64,000 bases of DNA from positions 104,387,762 through 104,451,761 of the forward strand of contig OY740769.1 of the NCBI GenBank assembly GCA_963513935.1, given 5' to 3'. A model generated the notes under the pieces. That model was given only the letters and a program-made list of their open reading frames with translations, did not search any database and had not been told where the DNA came from. A program made the position numbers and the translations under genes. The stretch comes from Aphrophora alni. Its lineage: Eukaryota; Arthropoda; Insecta; Hemiptera; Aphrophoridae. Positions 25,673-37,289 of the stretch are shown here, piece by piece (the first letter of the stretch is position 1; the number at the start of each line of letters is the position of its first letter).

Positions 25673-25897
25673 TATATCATATTTTGAAAATAAGTATATC
25701 ATTTGTTAATAATATTTAATGAGGTTAATGAGGCAATTTAAAGGGTGTTATATCTTAAACCATTTCAGAGATAGCAACTGTATCCAATAAACTGTATAAC
25801 ATTATCAAAAATTAATATCTTTAATATACTATTGTATGTTAAATTGTTTAAAATGTTTAGGACAAAATTAATTAAATCTTCTACCAATTTCAACATA

Positions 25898-26302
25898 TTA
25901 TAATATGATTTAATGTACGTCTGTTCATCCACTTATTTTTGGTTACACTAAGGCCGTTTCGGCTATTTATTCAGCCATGGTCATGTGCTTCTTTTCGGTA
26001 TCATTGTACCTCGTCACTTTTTTGTAAATAACACATTTAAAGATATTTACGAACATTGACATGAATTTTAAAAGCTAAAAACATTTTTATCTTTCTATCA
26101 CCTTTGAAAACTTTAAAACAATTTAAACTTTTAAAAACATATACACTGACATTTTACAAACTTTATTTACAAAAAAGTGATGAGGTATAATGTTACCGAA
26201 AAGAAGCATATGACCATGACTGAATAAATAGCCGAAACAGCCGAAGTACAACAAAAAATAAGTAGACATGAGCAGGCGTAAATACATTAAATCCTATTAT
26301 AA
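25898..26302. mobile_element. Palindromic (foldback) element
   Basis: Two arms of about 135 bp (25898-26034 and 26168-26302) are imperfect reverse complements. Both contain GGCTATTTATTCAGYCATGG, TGCTTCTTTTCGGTA and CACTTTTTTGTAAATAA. A loop of about 133 bp separates them. No protein is encoded. Target-site duplication is not clear. It sits about 200 bp upstream of zinc-finger copy 2 and may explain why the shared 5' flank of other units is missing there. Confidence 0.75.
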
Positions 26303-26506
26303 TTTAAAAGCTCTCCAGTAAGGTGAAGAGTACATAAAATTCAACCCAATTTCATTTTGTTACGATAATTTCAATAATTCAACACACAACACAAAAATTC
26401 TGTAAGTATTGGTACCAAATAACATATTGAAGTTAATGTAATCATTTTAATTTTCAACACCAATGTCCCGAATTAAAATCTGAATTAATCGGTGTATTTG
26501 TTTAAG

Positions 26507-27592
26507 ATGTCGAGCAATCACAAACCTACTGACGAGCTCACAGAAAGTGGAGAAAATGAACCAAGCTGTAGTAACCAGACTGAAAGTTTAATATCAGTTG
26601 TGAACGAAGATGGTAATAATTCATCCACCAATGGAACTGTACGTACATTATATGTGATAGATTTAAGAAGCGTAGATGACAAAACAAAAGTTAATTTGAG
26701 CAAAGATCTTGGAGATGGTGTACAAAAAATGATTACTCAAGAAATGTCTAAAAGTAACATACCACTCCGAGGCCCACCAGAAAAATCATACAACTGTCCA
26801 ATTTGTAAACAAATATTTTCATATATCAAAACATTAAATGAACATATGTTAACAGTACATAAAGGTATTAAGGGTTATAAATGTAATATTTGTGAAAGAT
26901 CATTTGTTTTACAAAAAAATTTATTACTTCATCTAGCAATGCATAAAAAAGATCTATCCTTAAAATGTGGCTTTTGTAGTGAAACATTTTCTCGCCGACT
27001 TCAATTAATCAATCACAAACGTGCTAAACATTTGCATGGACCTGCTGTGTGTCAATATTGTGGTAAACATTTCAAAAAGTATTCAGGATTAAATACACAC
27101 ATATATACACATCATTCCAAAGATAATTCTTTTGTTTGTGATGTGTGTGGAAAATCATTCATTTCTAATGGGTATTTAAACTGTCATAAGCTCATTCACA
27201 ATAATCAGAAAATTGTTTGTGATATTTGCAAAAAAACATATCCACATAAACGTGCATTAAATAAACATATTTCTCTTGTTCATACTGACAAGAAAAAGCA
27301 TTCTTGCTCAATTTGTGATAAACAATTTAAACATAAATTTACATTACGAATTCATGTACAGTTAAAACATAAAGAGAGAGAAAGACCCAAGTGCCATATC
27401 TGCGATGCATCATTATCAACAAAAACAGCTTTAAATACACATATGAAAATGATACATATAGGTTTAACACCACATGCGTGTAAACACTGCAAACAAGAAT
27501 TCAGATGGAAACCAACCTGTGAAAAACATGAGCGTAAATGTTTAGAAAAACAAATGGAGAAAGAAGGAGGAAGTAGATCACAATCAGATTAA
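26507..27592 (+). CDS. C2H2 zinc-finger protein, copy 2 of the cluster
   Basis: A 361-aa paralogue of the protein at 4060. The N-terminal region is conserved (VVNEDGNNSSTNGTVR, LYVIDLR) and nine fingers follow, the last C2HC (CKHCKQEFRW...HERKC). An in-frame TAA lies just upstream (26486-26488), so within this exon only the ATG at 26507 can start the protein; the TTTGTTTAAG before it is again splice-acceptor-like. Finger 2 (LQKNLLLH) and finger 3 (RRLQLINH) differ from the other copies at positions expected to contact DNA. Finger 8 reads CDASL where the others have CxAxF, a change of the core Phe that may weaken folding. The shared upstream flank of the other units is largely absent here. Confidence 0.9.
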   Translation: MSSNHKPTDELTESGENEPSCSNQTESLISVVNEDGNNSSTNGTVRTLYVIDLRSVDDKTKVNLSKDLGDGVQKMITQEMSKSNIPLRGPPEKSYNCPICKQIFSYIKTLNEHMLTVHKGIKGYKCNICERSFVLQKNLLLHLAMHKKDLSLKCGFCSETFSRRLQLINHKRAKHLHGPAVCQYCGKHFKKYSGLNTHIYTHHSKDNSFVCDVCGKSFISNGYLNCHKLIHNNQKIVCDICKKTYPHKRALNKHISLVHTDKKKHSCSICDKQFKHKFTLRIHVQLKHKERERPKCHICDASLSTKTALNTHMKMIHIGLTPHACKHCKQEFRWKPTCEKHERKCLEKQMEKEGGSRSQSD

Positions 27593-27599
27593 TGTATTT

Positions 27600-29305
27600 C
27601 TTCCATTATTGTTAAAAATTGTAACTGATGTAACAGTTTAACATAGCCTTAAACATGGAGTTATATAATGGTTTGTAATGCTCTATATTACCACGGTTCT
27701 AGGCTCAATACAGTACACAAGTAGTACTTTGTATCCAGCTAATACAGACATGAATTTTGTTTTGTTTTTTATTTATCTGCTCTTTTGAGTCCTCGACCTT
27801 TAATATATATTATACCGGGTGTAACAGTCGACTCATCTTGGATGTATTGTTGGGAAATTATTTGAGCTAAAAATATGAAATAAATTGTGACCCAACTGAT
27901 TTGTATATCAACAATCATTAAAAAATGTTTTTTTCCAAAACTTCGAAGGGGCATATTTTGGTAGAAGTAGTCTGTTTCCAAAAATTTTCAAATGCAGGCA
28001 TGGGTTAAGTGATAACTTGTTTTAACGACCTAACAACCACAAAAATTTTGTCATTGATATTTTTCAATATCTATTACGGTTTTGAAACGACGGCTGAAAA
28101 TTCAAGTTTAACGTAATTTAATATTACAGTTATACCATTCACTATGGAAAGACTTAAATATCAAACTAAGAATCAGAATACCTACAGATTTTGAATGATG
28201 TATAGAGATATCCTTCCTCGACATACATACACATGAGTGATTTTGTTTGGTTCACAATAAAATACAACTTTTCAATATAGCTGTGTTAAGAATTTTCCTT
28301 TATTAGGCCTGGGTTCTTGATGAACATAATAAAATAATCATCAGTGGTTCAGTTTTTTACTCAATATTATATTATTTATCATTAAATTGACACTCTTATT
28401 ATGCTAATATCAAATATCGACCTATCTTACTAACTTAAGGGTTTATCTTAAATACATTGAAATCAAATTACATCTATTATTACATATGAACCCAGAATGA
28501 TTCCAACTATTGTTTTTTCATGAATCTACTTTACTTTTGAGATGACTATCATATCACTCTACACACAAATGTTTGCCACCCCTTTTTCCTGTGGAGACTT
28601 TTGGATGTTCAGCAGGATTTCTCTCTCTGCCCAGCGATTCTCTCTCACTCACTCGGCAATACGTTTCACAAAGACTGGCCGTGTCTTTACTTCATTAAGG
28701 GCTTATATGCACTTGTATAATGTGTGTCGGTCATGGTACTCAAAAGGCAAACATTTCAACACTTTTTGAATTATTTCGCAACAGCTGGCTCTCATTTTAG
28801 TTTTCGTATGTTCCTCCTTATTCTAATACATTTATTATACTTATTCAAATTCTATTCTTTATTTGATTACAATACATTTAATATACGTAATACATACAAT
28901 AATAATATTAATATACTACTGAATTTACATATATAATATATGTAACAGTGGCCAACGATATCTTGAAAACGGTAACAGATACGCACTTGGTACTTTCATC
29001 ATTGTGTTTTCTGTACCGGAAATCATATTTTGATACCCAAACCGGCTCTGTGCCCATTTTGGGCCCACCGGAAGAGAACGGTTTTTGATTTCATTTAATG
29101 TACCCATCTCAGGGGAGGTTGGAGGTCCTTATAATGTTCCATTCACAAACTAGTACAGTAACATACTTTTTTCAGAGGTCAAATTCCAAACACTCGCTGG
29201 ATCACTGGGAGGTACAAGTTACAGTCAAAACTTTTTTGAAATAGTGAAAATGTAGGATTTTGACAGAAGTATAATTCTGGTCTTAAACGACGAAACAAAG
29301 TAGAC
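27600..29305. other. Intergenic region without a recognisable gene
   Basis: Short frames at 27769-27981, 28542-28769, 28724-28936 and 28925-29107 show no known motif. A mariner-like end (ATACCGGGTGTAACAG) is visible at about 27811, but no matching opposite end was found. Confidence 0.5.
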
Positions 29306-29309
29306 TGCC

Positions 29310-29790
29310 TGTCAAAAACAAGTGCGCTCTTGTAGCCCACGGCGGTATTTCAAGGTATATAAAAATATAATACACTATAATATACTAAAAATTATTTTAA
29401 AATATAATCCTTGTGTGTTGTGGCAGCCCATGTCATAGAGTTATATGAAAGTATAATATACTATAATGTTTGTCCAAAACAGTAGTGTGGTCTGGTGGTC
29501 GATGGCACAGAGCTATATTAAAATGTAATAACAGTCAAAATCTAGTGCGCACCCACAGCACAGAGTTAAAATATACTACCACAAAATATCTCAGGTTAAC
29601 TTTGATCAACTATAAGTGATATATAATTATAATACACTATAATTGCAGTCAAAAGCTTTGGTAGCCCACGGCAGTATTACAAGTTATATGAAAATTATGA
29701 TATACTATAATCCTTGTCCAAAACAGTGGTGTGCTCTGGTGGCCGACGATACAAAGTTATGTTAAAATACATTATAACACCACAAAACAT
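29310..29790. repeat. Degenerate tandem repeat
   Basis: Diverged blocks recur: TGTAGCCCACGGC(G/A)GTATT with CAAG(G/T)TATAT, then TATAATACACTATAAT, then GTCCAAAACAGTRGTGTG(G/C)TCT with GTGG. They appear near 29330, 29430, 29480, 29660 and 29715, giving a compound unit of roughly 150-200 bp with internal subrepeats. No coding potential. Confidence 0.6.
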
Positions 29791-30627
29791 CCCTGGTTGG
29801 TAAACTTTGATCACATCTTAACTTAGATTCGGTTACAAAACTGTGGTCACATCTTAAGTTACACACCAATACTAAGACGTGGGACTTAGGTCATGACCAA
29901 ATGGAGGCTTGTGATTGCCCTTGTCATCAACTGCCCGATTCTCTACTAAAGGACCAGACATGGCTGAACCTGATATATCAGGACCAGCCGGACTTCTAAA
30001 AATATTGTATTTATGGAGTTTCTTTTAAACAATATAAGAAGAATTTAGTTTAAAAAATGAATATCAATATTAATTTAATTGCACATAAATTACTAGTAGG
30101 TTATTATGTTAAAACAAAATTTCTAGTTATAAACACTTAACTATACAGTAAGGAAAAACAACAAGACATGACAAAGACTAATAATGAATCAAGTTTATTT
30201 TTTAACGCTGTCCAAACTTGAATGCTCTATAGATTTTTCTCACAATTAGTTACGATATAAGATTATTTACCAAATGCTAAATGACCTTGGATTATTTAAT
30301 AGTTCTTTACTAAGTTCAAGTAGTTTTTTTGTTAAAGTTTATCTTTTATGTTTTTATTTATGTCTCTTTTTAAAGTATTTACACATGTTATCTTTTACAT
30401 TTTAACAATACCGGTACTGAAATACCAGAGTTGTAAGATGCATAACATAAAAATCACCCAATTAAACAAATTCATTATCATCAACCAAAATTATAACCCA
30501 TTTCATCAAAACCCATACCACAGTAGATATTAAATATCATTCATATTTTATATCTTCATATAATATAATTTGGGCAACATGAACAGTGATAGAATTCACA
30601 TTATATATCATGATTTGAGAGAGGGGG

Positions 30628-30754
<127 letters not shown>

Positions 30755-31812
30755 ATTATCACTTGGGAGGAAAATTATGTTTCAGTTTTGGGACATTCTA
30801 TTTAAAACATCCAAAGAGGCAGCATCATTGTTTTAGATCCAGAAATATTAAAGTGTTTTAAATCATTATTTCAGTAATAAGTAAAACAGCTAAGTAGATA
30901 CAATTTATTTGACCTTAGTACCATTGGTGAGTAGAATATATACTTTGTTTATCCCTCCATGGAATTGATTCAACATTATAAATTTACCTTTCATCCAGCC
31001 AATTTAAACCAACGGAAATTACAACTCTCTCAATATTCATTAAAGGCCATAAGAACAAACTTAAAACTGTGAATGAAAGGACTTTTATTGACATAAGCAA
31101 TATAAATACCGTTTTAAAAAAGGCAATCCATCGTTAATTTCATATGATATTAATTCATCAGTTATCCACTTCACATTCTTTTCATTCATTTTTAGAGTAT
31201 ATATCTTAATTGTTTAGATTAACATGTTAAAGTTTTAATTTATGTTGTACACCCAAAAGTGTTGTAAAAATAGCCAAAGTAAGAGTTACAGACTATTAAG
31301 TATACCCTAATTAAGCGTAAGCTACCTATTTTGTATATTTTATAATTAATTGAATAACTCTAAAATAATAATGTTAAATAAAAAATAATCTTGTTAAACA
31401 TATCCATGTTGTAGGATATTTATATTTTATAGTAACACCTAACCTGTCTTGGTATCTTAATAAGATATTGATTTTTATCGATCTGAAGTGTCAGATGATC
31501 ACAGACTCAGAACTATTTGGTCATTCAGACCAGGAGGATATTAAAAAATGATCTATTATTGTTGAACATTACACCCAAACTAAATGAAAACAAGGTTTTT
31601 ATGAAGAGGGGAAAGGGAAGCTACTATGGTCAAAGCAGGATGGTTACTGTACAAAAAACAAATAAAGGTAAAGGTGTTTAACGAGCAGTTTTTGTATATT
31701 TGTAAATTTAACTAGATTATGGATTTTCTTGAAATGGGGTCAAGAATAAATGAATAAGCAATTTAGGCAAATTCACGTCTTTTGGAAAATTAATTTCATT
31801 GGTTTGAATTAA

Positions 31813-32454
31813 TTATTCATCCACCAAAGGAACTGTACATACAATATTTGTGATAAATTTCAGAAACATAGATAACAAAACAAATGTTAATTCCAGCAAA
31901 TATCTTGAAGATGGTTTAACAAAAAATACTACTCAAGAAATATCTAAAAGTAATATACCACTGCATGGCCCATCAGTTAAATCATACAGCCGTCTAATTT
32001 GTAATCAAACATTTTCATGTATCAAAACATGAAATGAACATATATTATATTAACAAAACAAAAAGTATTATGGGTTATAAGTGCAATATTTGTAGAAGAT
32101 CGTATGTTCTTCGAGAATATTTGTTAAAACATCTAGCACTGCATAAAAAGGATCGATTGTTCAAATGTAGCTTTTGTGCTGAAACTTTTACACATCAATT
32201 TCATTTAAACAATCACAAAAGACCAAACATTTGCATGAACCTGCTGTGTGTGAATATTGAGGTAAACATTTCAAAATTATACTGGATTACATTCTCATCT
32301 ATATACTCATCATTCAAAAGTAATTCTTGTAATTGTGACGTGTGTGGAAAGTCATTCATTTCTAATGGATATTTATTCTCATTCGCAGTAATCAGAATAT
32401 CGTTTGTGATATTGGCAAAAATATATCTACATAAATGTGCTTTAAATAAATATA
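31813..32454 (+). pseudogene. C2H2 zinc-finger pseudogene (cluster copy)
   Basis: This copy begins within the N-terminal region (ATTCATCCACCAAAGGAACT, the NSSTKGT block) and lacks the start segment. It keeps FVINFRNI and the KSNIPL block. Finger 1 has lost its first Cys (YSRLIC for YNCPNC), and a TGA follows at 32030. A second frame (32034-32454) carries fingers 2-5 (YKCNICRRSYV, FKCSFCAETFT, CDVCGKSFISNGYLF). A frameshift near 32225 destroys finger 4. Homology stops at 32454, where a pogo-like end begins. It cannot encode the full protein. Confidence 0.88.
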
Positions 32455-32815
32455 CAGTAAAACTTGGTTATAACAAGATTCAAGTGGCTGATCAAATATG
32501 CTAGTTATAGCCGATTGCGTGTTACTTCCTTAAAATCTATTTACTATTGTTACAAATTACATTTTATTATTTTATATTGTTGGGTATTAACATTGATTTT
32601 ACACACTAAATAGATTTCACGTTTATATTGTATGCTTTGAAGCTCAGAAATTAGAGGCTATATTTTGAAGCCCATCAATGGCCTATTTCATGTAATTTCA
32701 AGACAACATGCTGTTTTGCATGCTCCGACTTCTCTCATGCTAACACATTTGGAACTTCAACCCACATATTGAGCCTCACGTTATCATATACTACGGAACT
32801 TCTTCTAAGTTATAA
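32455..32815. mobile_element. Pogo-like insertion, right end unclear
   Basis: CAGTAAAACTTGGTTATAAC begins right after a TA where zinc-finger homology ends, and is a typical pogo/Tigger-type end. A block near 32790-32815 (GGAACTTCTTCTAAGTTATA) resembles an inner part of the opposite terminus, but the outer end is not recognisable. No transposase remains. Confidence 0.45.
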
Positions 32816-33109
32816 ATTTAATGGTATTAATCTAATCTAAATGATTTTTCAAAAAAATGGTTAAATTTAAAAATCTTGAGCATATAGAATGCTTCAAAAA
32901 ACTAAGTAACCACTTTCTCTATGAAACATTTCAAGTAATTGCAAATCATCTGTTATGTTGAAAAATGAATATAGCTATCATTTTTGATACAATGACTGTA
33001 CTTTTGATGACCAAATGCCATTAATAAATATGCTAGGATAAACCATTATAGGAATTGTACAAAAATGGAACCAATTTGATCATAGTTTTAGAGAAAGTCC
33101 AAGAGTTTT

Positions 33110-33470
33110 ATCATCATTCATGAAAAAGATAATTGAAGTGTCATTTAACAGATAGGAAATGTAAAATTTGTGATAAAGAATTGAAAATTATTTCAAACCT
33201 ACACCTATATCCAAGTCCACAATGATGGTGATGTTTCAAAATCAAAATGTTGTTATAAATCTTCAATTTGTTACAAAAGATTAAAAATTTTAAACTACCA
33301 TACCAAAGTTTATTTATTATAAAGACATTAAGATTTATAAATGTGTCTTGTGTGAGGAAACATTTTTGATGTGATTCATAAACTTTGTGTCAAGGACCAA
33401 AATTTAAATGTGAAATATAATATGTTATCATAAACATAGCTTAGAGAAGCCAGATTACTCAGAAAAACTA
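33110..33470 (+). pseudogene. Eroded zinc-finger fragment
   Basis: In broken frames one can read RKCKICDKELKIISNLHL, YHTKVYL, then YKCVLCEETFL and HKHSLEKPDYSEK. These resemble C2H2 fingers with a HTGEKP-like linker. It could be the displaced 3' part of the pseudogene beginning at 31813 or a separate, older copy. It is too decayed to place. Confidence 0.5.
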
Positions 33471-33689
33471 GTAAAATAGTTAAGGGGGAAAACAAACAGA
33501 AGTATATTTTTTAAAGTTAATGCATAATGTTGCTGTTATTATTTTAGACAATGAATATGAATGATATACTCGTATTTCTAGAATTCAGTAGCTGTAACAA
33601 ATTTCAGAAACTTTTCTTTCTAAATTTAGTGATAAAAAAGTCATTTTTAATGCATAACAAAATGTATGTATATTATCAGCCTACAATTC

Positions 33690-34047
33690 ACTTTTTTCCC
33701 TCAAGTGTGTTATTCAGATTGCAGTTTGCAAAATCGTAGATAAATTTATTAACCAGCTGTATTGATTCTGTATTTTTTTTATGAGGTGACAGTTTTAAAT
33801 AATAGTGGTACTTACGTATCAACGCCACCGCAGCAGAAGTTGCGCTAATGCGCATGCGCCAATAAAGAGCAAACTGGTTTAAGGGAAGCAGAATTCCAGC
33901 TTTGAGATTCATATACTTTCATTTTATGATTTGTCGCAAAAATTTTAGGCGTAGATTGGCGGCACTTCACTTTTAAAGCTCATGTTTATCCATGATCTAA
34001 TTTCAAATTATTAACTTCAATAAACATACGAAAGGTTTGGCCAGGTG

Positions 34048-34104
<57 letters not shown>

Positions 34105-34290
34105 CTACATGGCCAAACCTGTCGTGATATATAATTATATCGCAAAGTAAGCAAATATTGGCGCATGCGCATTAGCAACTTCTGCTGCGGTGGCGTTAAT
34201 ACGTAAGTACCATAATAGTTTGCTATAATTTGCAACAGTTCAATACAGCTCAATTAATATGCAGATTTGAATTATGCATATAACAGTACT
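33690..34290. mobile_element. Imperfect palindromic element with a (TA)n centre
   Basis: Outer arms at about 33808-33868 and 34155-34217 are reverse complements (GGTACTTACGTATYAACGCC, then ACCGCAGCAGAAGTTG and GCGCATGCGCCAATA). Weaker pairing extends outward (AGCTGTATTGA). A second, inner pair (GTTTGGCCAGGT near 34036 and its complement near 34105) brackets a (TA)n run at 34050-34103. No coding capacity; probably a TIR element expanded by the microsatellite. Outer boundaries are approximate. Confidence 0.65.
34050..34103. repeat. (TA)n microsatellite
   Basis: About 54 bp of pure TA in the centre of the palindromic element. Confidence 0.95.
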
Positions 34291-35160
34291 GTATTGTTAT
34301 AGTAACTTTTTAACTATGAACAAATAAGATACAATTTGCGTTTTTTACAGACACTAAAAATATGATATTTTGTTTTATTAGAAATCATTGATAAAAATTC
34401 ATTCACCGGTGACATTAACGATTATGCATTGGATTACCGATATTGATACAACTCTTACTAATTGCTATGATATTAATTTAATCATAATATAACATCACAA
34501 TGTATGAAGTTATTTGCAGTAAATAGGGCTTCTGTATGGCTACATGATTTTAGTCAGTGATGGTCGGGTAGTTCAGTTCATCTAGTTTGATACTTTCAAC
34601 GTTTCATTGATAATTGATTCCCACTTGGTTATTTGTAGTATGATTGTGAAATACTTTTGTAGGAATAATTGATTCCTATATAATAAATGCCTTATGGATT
34701 TTTCTTAACGAAACTATATACAATAAAATAGGATTATTTTTCAATGATATATATATTTTGAGTGCTTGAAAAGACTCATATAATCATTCATTACTTTTTC
34801 ACTTGTATAATTTAGTCGCTATTTGTTGAATAATTATTTGTTGTTAAATATGTTATTAAGAACTATATATTTCTGATATCAACTCTAAAATGAATGACTT
34901 AGATTTCTATGAGCTTGAAAAAAGGCTGCTATCAAAGGATAAAATTAACCTATAGTCTATGGTTAAGTATTAGTTCTAGCCATTCTTAACTTAATCATAA
35001 AATCTTGCACTGTTGGTTTTTAAATATTATTAAAAATATTGAAACAAACTCTAAAGACAGGATTTTTGAAACATCAACTCAAGATTTAGTGACAGAGTGT
35101 AAAGTAACTTCAAGCTATTTAGCATTGTACACTTTTTATATTTGCTCTTCATCTTTCATA

Positions 35161-35164
<4 letters not shown>

Positions 35165-35217
<53 letters not shown>
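35165..35217. repeat. (TA)n microsatellite
   Basis: About 53 bp of pure TA, some 390 bp upstream of zinc-finger copy 3. Confidence 0.95.
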
Positions 35218-35221
<4 letters not shown>

Positions 35222-35234
35222 GAATACTTAATAA

Positions 35235-35603
35235 ATAATTTTAATCTTAGGTTTGCCTGTGTTTTTATTTCTAAACTTATTTACCTTTTTACTCTGAGAA
35301 GCTTCTATATAAATACATAATTCAATCCATATAGATTATTTAATATTAACAATAATTTAATATTGAATCAGATATTTATGTACCTCTTTATAAATAATCA
35401 CTGTTAGGTTTTTAAAAAAAATGATTTTAATGTTATTTTTTGCCATTTATAGCATCACCTTTAACTTATATATTGAAATTTGTGACAGAATACTTAATAT
35501 AATCAACAAGTACGAGACGATGCTTTAATGGTAAACAATAGTGCTATAATTACTTTATACAAAATATCGCACTCAAGCTATAAAATCCGTGTATTTGTTT
35601 AAG
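35235..35603 (+). repeat. Shared 5' flank of the zinc-finger duplication unit
   Basis: This flank aligns with 43770-44102 and 48935-49273: TTTACC-TTTACTCTGA, TGTACCTCTTTATAAATAAT, GCCATTTATAGCATC, CAACAAGTAYGAGACGATGC and GGYAAACAATARTGCTATAA occur in the same order. The last ~90 bases are also recognisable upstream of copy 1 and of the 54779 pseudogene. It marks the duplicated segment and probably includes promoter or intron sequence. Confidence 0.75.
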
Positions 35604-36692
35604 ATGTCGAGCAATCATAAACCTACTGACGAACTCACACAAAGTGGAAGAATTGAACCAAGTTGTAATAAGCAGACTGCAAGTTTAGTGTCAGTTTTGA
35701 GCGAAGATGGTAATAATTCATCCACCAACCGAACTGTACGTACAATAAATGTGATAGATTTAAGAAACATAGAAGACAAAACAAAATTTAATTCGTGCAA
35801 AGCTCTTGCTGATAGTATTGATAAACTTATTACTCCAGTAATATCTAAAAATAACATCCCACTCCGTGAACTGCCAGAAAAATCATACGCCTGCCCAAAT
35901 TGTAAACAAATATTTCCATTTCGCAAAACATTGAATGAACATATATTGACAACACATAAAGATACTAAGGGGTATAAGTGTAATGTTTGTGGAAAATCAT
36001 TTCTTTTATACGACTATATGGCAAGTCATAAAGCATACCACGAAACTGATGGAAAATATAAATGTGATGAGTGTGACAAAACTTTTGCACGTCAATTTCA
36101 TTTAAGTAATCACAAAAAATCTAAACATTTGTATGGACCTGCTGTGTGTGAATATTGTGGTAAGCATTATGAACAGTATACTGGATTACATGCTCACCAA
36201 TATATACATCATTCCAAAGATAGTTCATCTTGTGTTTGTAGTATATGTGGAAAGTCGTTCATTTCTAAAGTATACTTAACAGCTCATATGCACATTCACA
36301 GTAAAATGAATTTGACCTGTGATATTTGCAATAAAACTTACCCTCATAAAATTGCTTTAAGAAAACATAAAAATTTAATTCATGGTGAAAAGCAAAATAT
36401 TTTGTGTACTTTGTGTAATAAAGTGTTTAAAAATATATCAACTTTACGAAATCATAAATACTTCAAACATAAAGAAGGAGAAAAACCCAAGTGTCACATT
36501 TGTCATGCAACTTTTTCACAGAAAACAGTTTTGAAAACTCATATGAAAATGATACATATAGGTTTAACACCACATGCGTGTAAACACTGCAAACAAGAAT
36601 TCAGATGGAAACCAACTTGTGAAAAACATGAGCGAAAATGTTTAGAAAAACAGAAGGAAAAAGAAGAAGAAAGTAAATCACAGTCTGATTAG
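35604..36692 (+). CDS. C2H2 zinc-finger protein, copy 3 of the cluster
   Basis: A 362-aa paralogue. The N-terminal region is conserved (SVLSEDGNNSST, INVIDLRNIEDK) and nine fingers start near residue 93; the last is C2HC. Start chosen at the ATG after the conserved acceptor-like TATTTGTTTAAG. Candidate DNA-contact stretches differ from its neighbours in finger 2 (LYDYMASH), finger 5 (SKVYLTAH), finger 6 (HKIALRKH) and finger 7 (NISTLRNH). Finger 4 is nearly unchanged among copies (CEYCGKHYEQYTGLHAHQ). The C-terminus is acidic/basic and low in complexity (KQKEKEEESKSQSD). Its upstream flank is shared with two other units. AATAAA follows 287 bases after the stop. It is probably a nuclear DNA-binding protein; partners and targets are unknown. 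Confidence 0.9.
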   Translation: MSSNHKPTDELTQSGRIEPSCNKQTASLVSVLSEDGNNSSTNRTVRTINVIDLRNIEDKTKFNSCKALADSIDKLITPVISKNNIPLRELPEKSYACPNCKQIFPFRKTLNEHILTTHKDTKGYKCNVCGKSFLLYDYMASHKAYHETDGKYKCDECDKTFARQFHLSNHKKSKHLYGPAVCEYCGKHYEQYTGLHAHQYIHHSKDSSSCVCSICGKSFISKVYLTAHMHIHSKMNLTCDICNKTYPHKIALRKHKNLIHGEKQNILCTLCNKVFKNISTLRNHKYFKHKEGEKPKCHICHATFSQKTVLKTHMKMIHIGLTPHACKHCKQEFRWKPTCEKHERKCLEKQKEKEEESKSQSD

Positions 36693-36978
36693 TGTTTCGT
36701 CAGACTCGTACACTGTGTTCAGTAATATTTAGTATAACTACAGTTTGTAATTTTTAGTTAACCTTAAATCTTCTTGTATTGAATGATAATTCTCTGGACT
36801 CAAATTATAATGCCAAGTTAAAAAAGTGATCTCACTATAACTTTTGTTTTTGATTTTAAAAATCGTTTTATGACTTTCAATATTACTACTGCTCTTCTAC
36901 ATTTTTATATAGCTGATCAACACAAGTCTTTTAAAATGCCATTATAATAGTTTTATTATATAACTTGTGAAATGTTAT

Positions 36979-36984
36979 AATAAA
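36979..36984 (+). promoter_or_regulatory. Candidate polyadenylation signal for copy 3
   Basis: An AATAAA 287 bases after the stop, followed by A-rich then T-rich sequence. Chance occurrence is possible. Confidence 0.3.
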
Positions 36985-37233
36985 AAAGAAAAAATTGAAT
37001 GTATCCTCTAGGGTTTTACAAAGTTTTAAGTATGGCATTGTTTTCTTAACAATTCTAGAAAAAATTATTTCAAGTTATATTGAATTATATTTATTCTTAC
37101 GTAAACTTCAAAATATAGCCTACTGATTTTCTGTTGGAAATTGTGTTATTGCAGCAACCCTTCAAATACGATCCAGACTCTAGAATATATCAATTCTGAC
37201 TCCTAGAAAATTTTGTGACTAAAGTTGAAGGAA

Positions 37234-37238
<5 letters not shown>

Positions 37239-37284
<46 letters not shown>
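37239..37284. repeat. (TA)n microsatellite
   Basis: About 46 bp of pure TA, some 550 bp downstream of copy 3. Confidence 0.95.

Positions 37285-37289
<5 letters not shown>

Noticed and set aside
26518..26703. Minus-strand frames opposite the zinc-finger N-terminal regions (also 35615-35926 and 49333-49560)
   Set aside because: They recur because the coding strand is conserved; they are antisense shadows.
27811..27990. Mariner-like end ATACCGGGTGTAACAG and minus-strand frame
   Set aside because: No matching second end or transposase text was found, so it is noted only as a possible isolated terminus.
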